Origin: Desulfobacteraceae bacterium
GTDB taxonomy: Bacteria; Desulfobacterota; Desulfobacteria; Desulfobacterales; BuS5
Assembly (NCBI GenBank): GCA_030642865.1
Contig: DAOWMW010000055.1
Location: 1-7,841 of the forward strand
Direction: 5' to 3'
DNA: 7,841 nucleotides
Positions 6,543-7,841 of this stretch are shown in pieces; the first letter of the stretch is position 1, and each line of letters starts with the position of its first letter. Position numbers and translations under genes: made by a program. The notes below the pieces were generated by a model. That model was not told the DNA's origin, made no database searches, and saw only the letters and a list, made by a program, of their open reading frames with translations.

Positions 6543-7724
6543 ATGGCAGGACCTTTAACTGGCCTGAAAGTTCTTGATTTTTCAACTCTATTGCCAGGAC
6601 CGTATGCATCAATGGTTTTAGCAGATCTTGGAGCTGATGTTTTAAGGGTTTCCTCTGGAAGCAGAATAGACCTGGCCGAACAGTTCCCTCCATTTATACC
6701 CGGGACAAAGCTTTCAGCCACCACAGCCTGGCTTGGGCGCGGCAAACGGACAATGACATTAAACCTGAAGGATGAGAAGGCCATAAAAATCATACACCAG
6801 CTTATCAAAGAGTATGATATTGTTCTTGAACAGTTCCGGCCCGGCGTAATGGAAAAATTTGGCCTTGACTATTCTGGCATGAAAAAAATCAACCCTGCCA
6901 TAATTTACTGCTCCCTTACCGGATATGGACAAACAGGCCCGGTTAGCATGAACGCAGGCCATGACATTAATTACATTGCCCGTTCAGGTCTCATGGGCCA
7001 TTCCGGTCGTAAAGAATCCGGGCCTTCTCTCACAGGGATGCAGATTGCCGATGTTGGTTCAGGTTCAAACAATGCAATAATAGGAATCCTTTCAGCGGTA
7101 ATCAACAGAAAAAATACAGGTAAGGGACAATATATCGATATATCAATGGCAGATGGGGTAATAGCCTTTAATGCCATCGCAGGAGCAAGTTTTCTTGCTG
7201 GTGGGCCAGAGCCCGGAAGGGAAGACGGACTCATAAATGGTGGGACTCTCTATGATTTTTATGAAACAAAAGACGGAAAGTATATAAGTTTTGGAGGTCT
7301 TGAGCCGCAATTCTTTAAAGCTTTTTGTGAGACCATAGGATGTGAAGACCTGATTTCCCAGGGTGTTGCTCCAAAAAATCTCCCTGCTGAAAAGGAAAGA
7401 GTCCGAAAAATATTAAAATCAAAAACACGGGATGAATGGACAAAAGAATTTAAAAATGTAGATGCCTGTTTTGAGCCTGTATTATCCCTTGATGAGGCTG
7501 CAAAAGATCCGCATACATTGGAAAGAAAAATGATTGTGGAACTCAATGCCCCCGACGGCACCAGGATACAACAGGTGGCCACTCCAATTACTTTTTCTGA
7601 AGCAAAACCTGAATATAACAAAATCGGTGACCCCACAGGAACCCACACAAAAGATGTAATATTAGAACTCGGTTATTCAGATAATGACTATGAAGAGTTT
7701 AAAAAGAATGATGTCTTTAACTAA
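6543..7724 (+). CDS. Alpha-methylacyl-CoA racemase (CaiB/BaiF family)
   Basis: A complete 393-residue family III CoA-transferase fold protein starting MAGPLTGLKVLDFS. The racemase residues are all present: His140 in GHDINYIA, Asp170 in IADVGSGS and Glu254 in GGLEPQF, with spacing (30 and 84) close to that of His126, Asp156 and Glu241 in Mycobacterium tuberculosis MCR. Combined with GHDINY this favours a racemase over formyl-CoA or succinyl-CoA:substrate CoA-transferase. The reaction is interconversion of (2R)- and (2S)-2-methylacyl-CoA, normally needed because acyl-CoA dehydrogenases accept only the S form. Together with an SCP-x-type thiolase upstream it implies branched substrates. Start: AAGGAG (6531-6536) lies 6 bases before the ATG. 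It is separated from the carboxyltransferase by 90 bases and may be read from the same transcript or from its own promoter; no convincing sigma-70 promoter was found. A CoA-transferase role cannot be fully excluded without assay. Confidence 0.93.
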   Translation: MAGPLTGLKVLDFSTLLPGPYASMVLADLGADVLRVSSGSRIDLAEQFPPFIPGTKLSATTAWLGRGKRTMTLNLKDEKAIKIIHQLIKEYDIVLEQFRPGVMEKFGLDYSGMKKINPAIIYCSLTGYGQTGPVSMNAGHDINYIARSGLMGHSGRKESGPSLTGMQIADVGSGSNNAIIGILSAVINRKNTGKGQYIDISMADGVIAFNAIAGASFLAGGPEPGREDGLINGGTLYDFYETKDGKYISFGGLEPQFFKAFCETIGCEDLISQGVAPKNLPAEKERVRKILKSKTRDEWTKEFKNVDACFEPVLSLDEAAKDPHTLERKMIVELNAPDGTRIQQVATPITFSEAKPEYNKIGDPTGTHTKDVILELGYSDNDYEEFKKNDVFN

Positions 7725-7771
7725 TGCCCACCCATATTTCCGGGAAGATATAGAATAATCAAAGGGACCTT

Positions 7772-7794
7772 AGGACTCGATCAAAAATAACTTA
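7772..7794. repeat. Partial copy of the intergenic inverted-repeat element
   Basis: Matches 4812-4834 at 20 of 23 positions, including the shared block CAAAAATAACTTA. The right arm seen at 4846-4864 is not present here; instead a shorter dyad GGA(C)TCGA (7773-7780) with TCGATCC (7807-7813) brackets it. The element may continue to or beyond the window end. The 117 bases after the racemase gene otherwise show no gene and no convincing intrinsic terminator. Confidence 0.65.
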
Positions 7795-7841
7795 GCATTT
7801 TAAGCGTCGATCCATCCTGCCTGACTGCGTTACAAAAGTGC

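Noticed and set aside
7734..7751. Possible terminator hairpin after the racemase gene (TTCC-G-GGAA with flanking ATAT).
   Set aside because: The loop is too small, the flanks are out of register by one base and no T-run follows; not a credible intrinsic terminator.
1..7841. CRISPR arrays, tRNA or rRNA genes, insertion sequences or phage genes.
   Set aside because: No repeat-spacer periodicity, no cloverleaf or rRNA sequence and no transposase or integrase frame was seen on either strand.

Overview
The window is one strand of bacterial DNA carrying six consecutive, complete, co-directional (+) genes for acyl-CoA metabolism. Every gene has a clear Shine-Dalgarno sequence (GGAGG/AAGGAG type) and standard bacterial start and stop codons. 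DNA is AT-rich. The gene mix is an HMG-CoA-synthase-fold/DUF35 protein, an SCP-x-type thiolase, an enoyl-CoA hydratase, a 3-hydroxyacyl-CoA dehydrogenase, an acyl-CoA carboxyltransferase and an alpha-methylacyl-CoA racemase. This, with short interspersed repeats between genes, suggests an anaerobic, fatty-acid- or hydrocarbon-degrading bacterium of the Desulfobacterota (Deltaproteobacteria) kind. That assignment is inference; there is no rRNA or other phylogenetic marker here.

Layout: 1-78 is a leader; 79-1536 is the HMGCS-like protein fused to a DUF35 zinc-ribbon/OB domain; 1538-2740 is the thiolase (1-base gap, surely co-translated). Then come an 86-base gap with a short repeat and a sigma-54-like motif, the enoyl-CoA hydratase from a GTG at 2827 to 3609, and the NAD-dependent 3-hydroxyacyl-CoA dehydrogenase at 3646-4797. 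An 83-base gap with a long inverted repeat ends right against the next ribosome binding site. It is followed by the carboxyltransferase (4881-6452), a 90-base gap with another copy of the short repeat, and the racemase (6543-7724). The last 117 bases hold no gene; they contain a partial copy of the inverted-repeat element.

How the genes fit together: hydratase, dehydrogenase and thiolase supply the last three steps of one beta-oxidation round. An alpha-methylacyl-CoA racemase with its complete catalytic triad, next to an SCP-x-type thiolase, points to 2-methyl-branched acyl-CoA substrates, whose thiolysis gives propionyl-CoA. The carboxyltransferase could then act on propionyl-CoA/methylmalonyl-CoA or on a malonyl-CoA-type intermediate. 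No acyl-CoA dehydrogenase, ETF, CoA ligase, mutase, biotin carboxylase or biotin carrier is visible, so the pathway is incomplete inside the window.

The most unusual item is the first gene. It looks like archaeal HMG-CoA synthase over its whole fold and carries DUF35 as a fusion, but by eye the catalytic Cys and Glu of HMG-CoA synthase are replaced. It is best seen as a non-canonical partner of the thiolase, not as a mevalonate-pathway enzyme.
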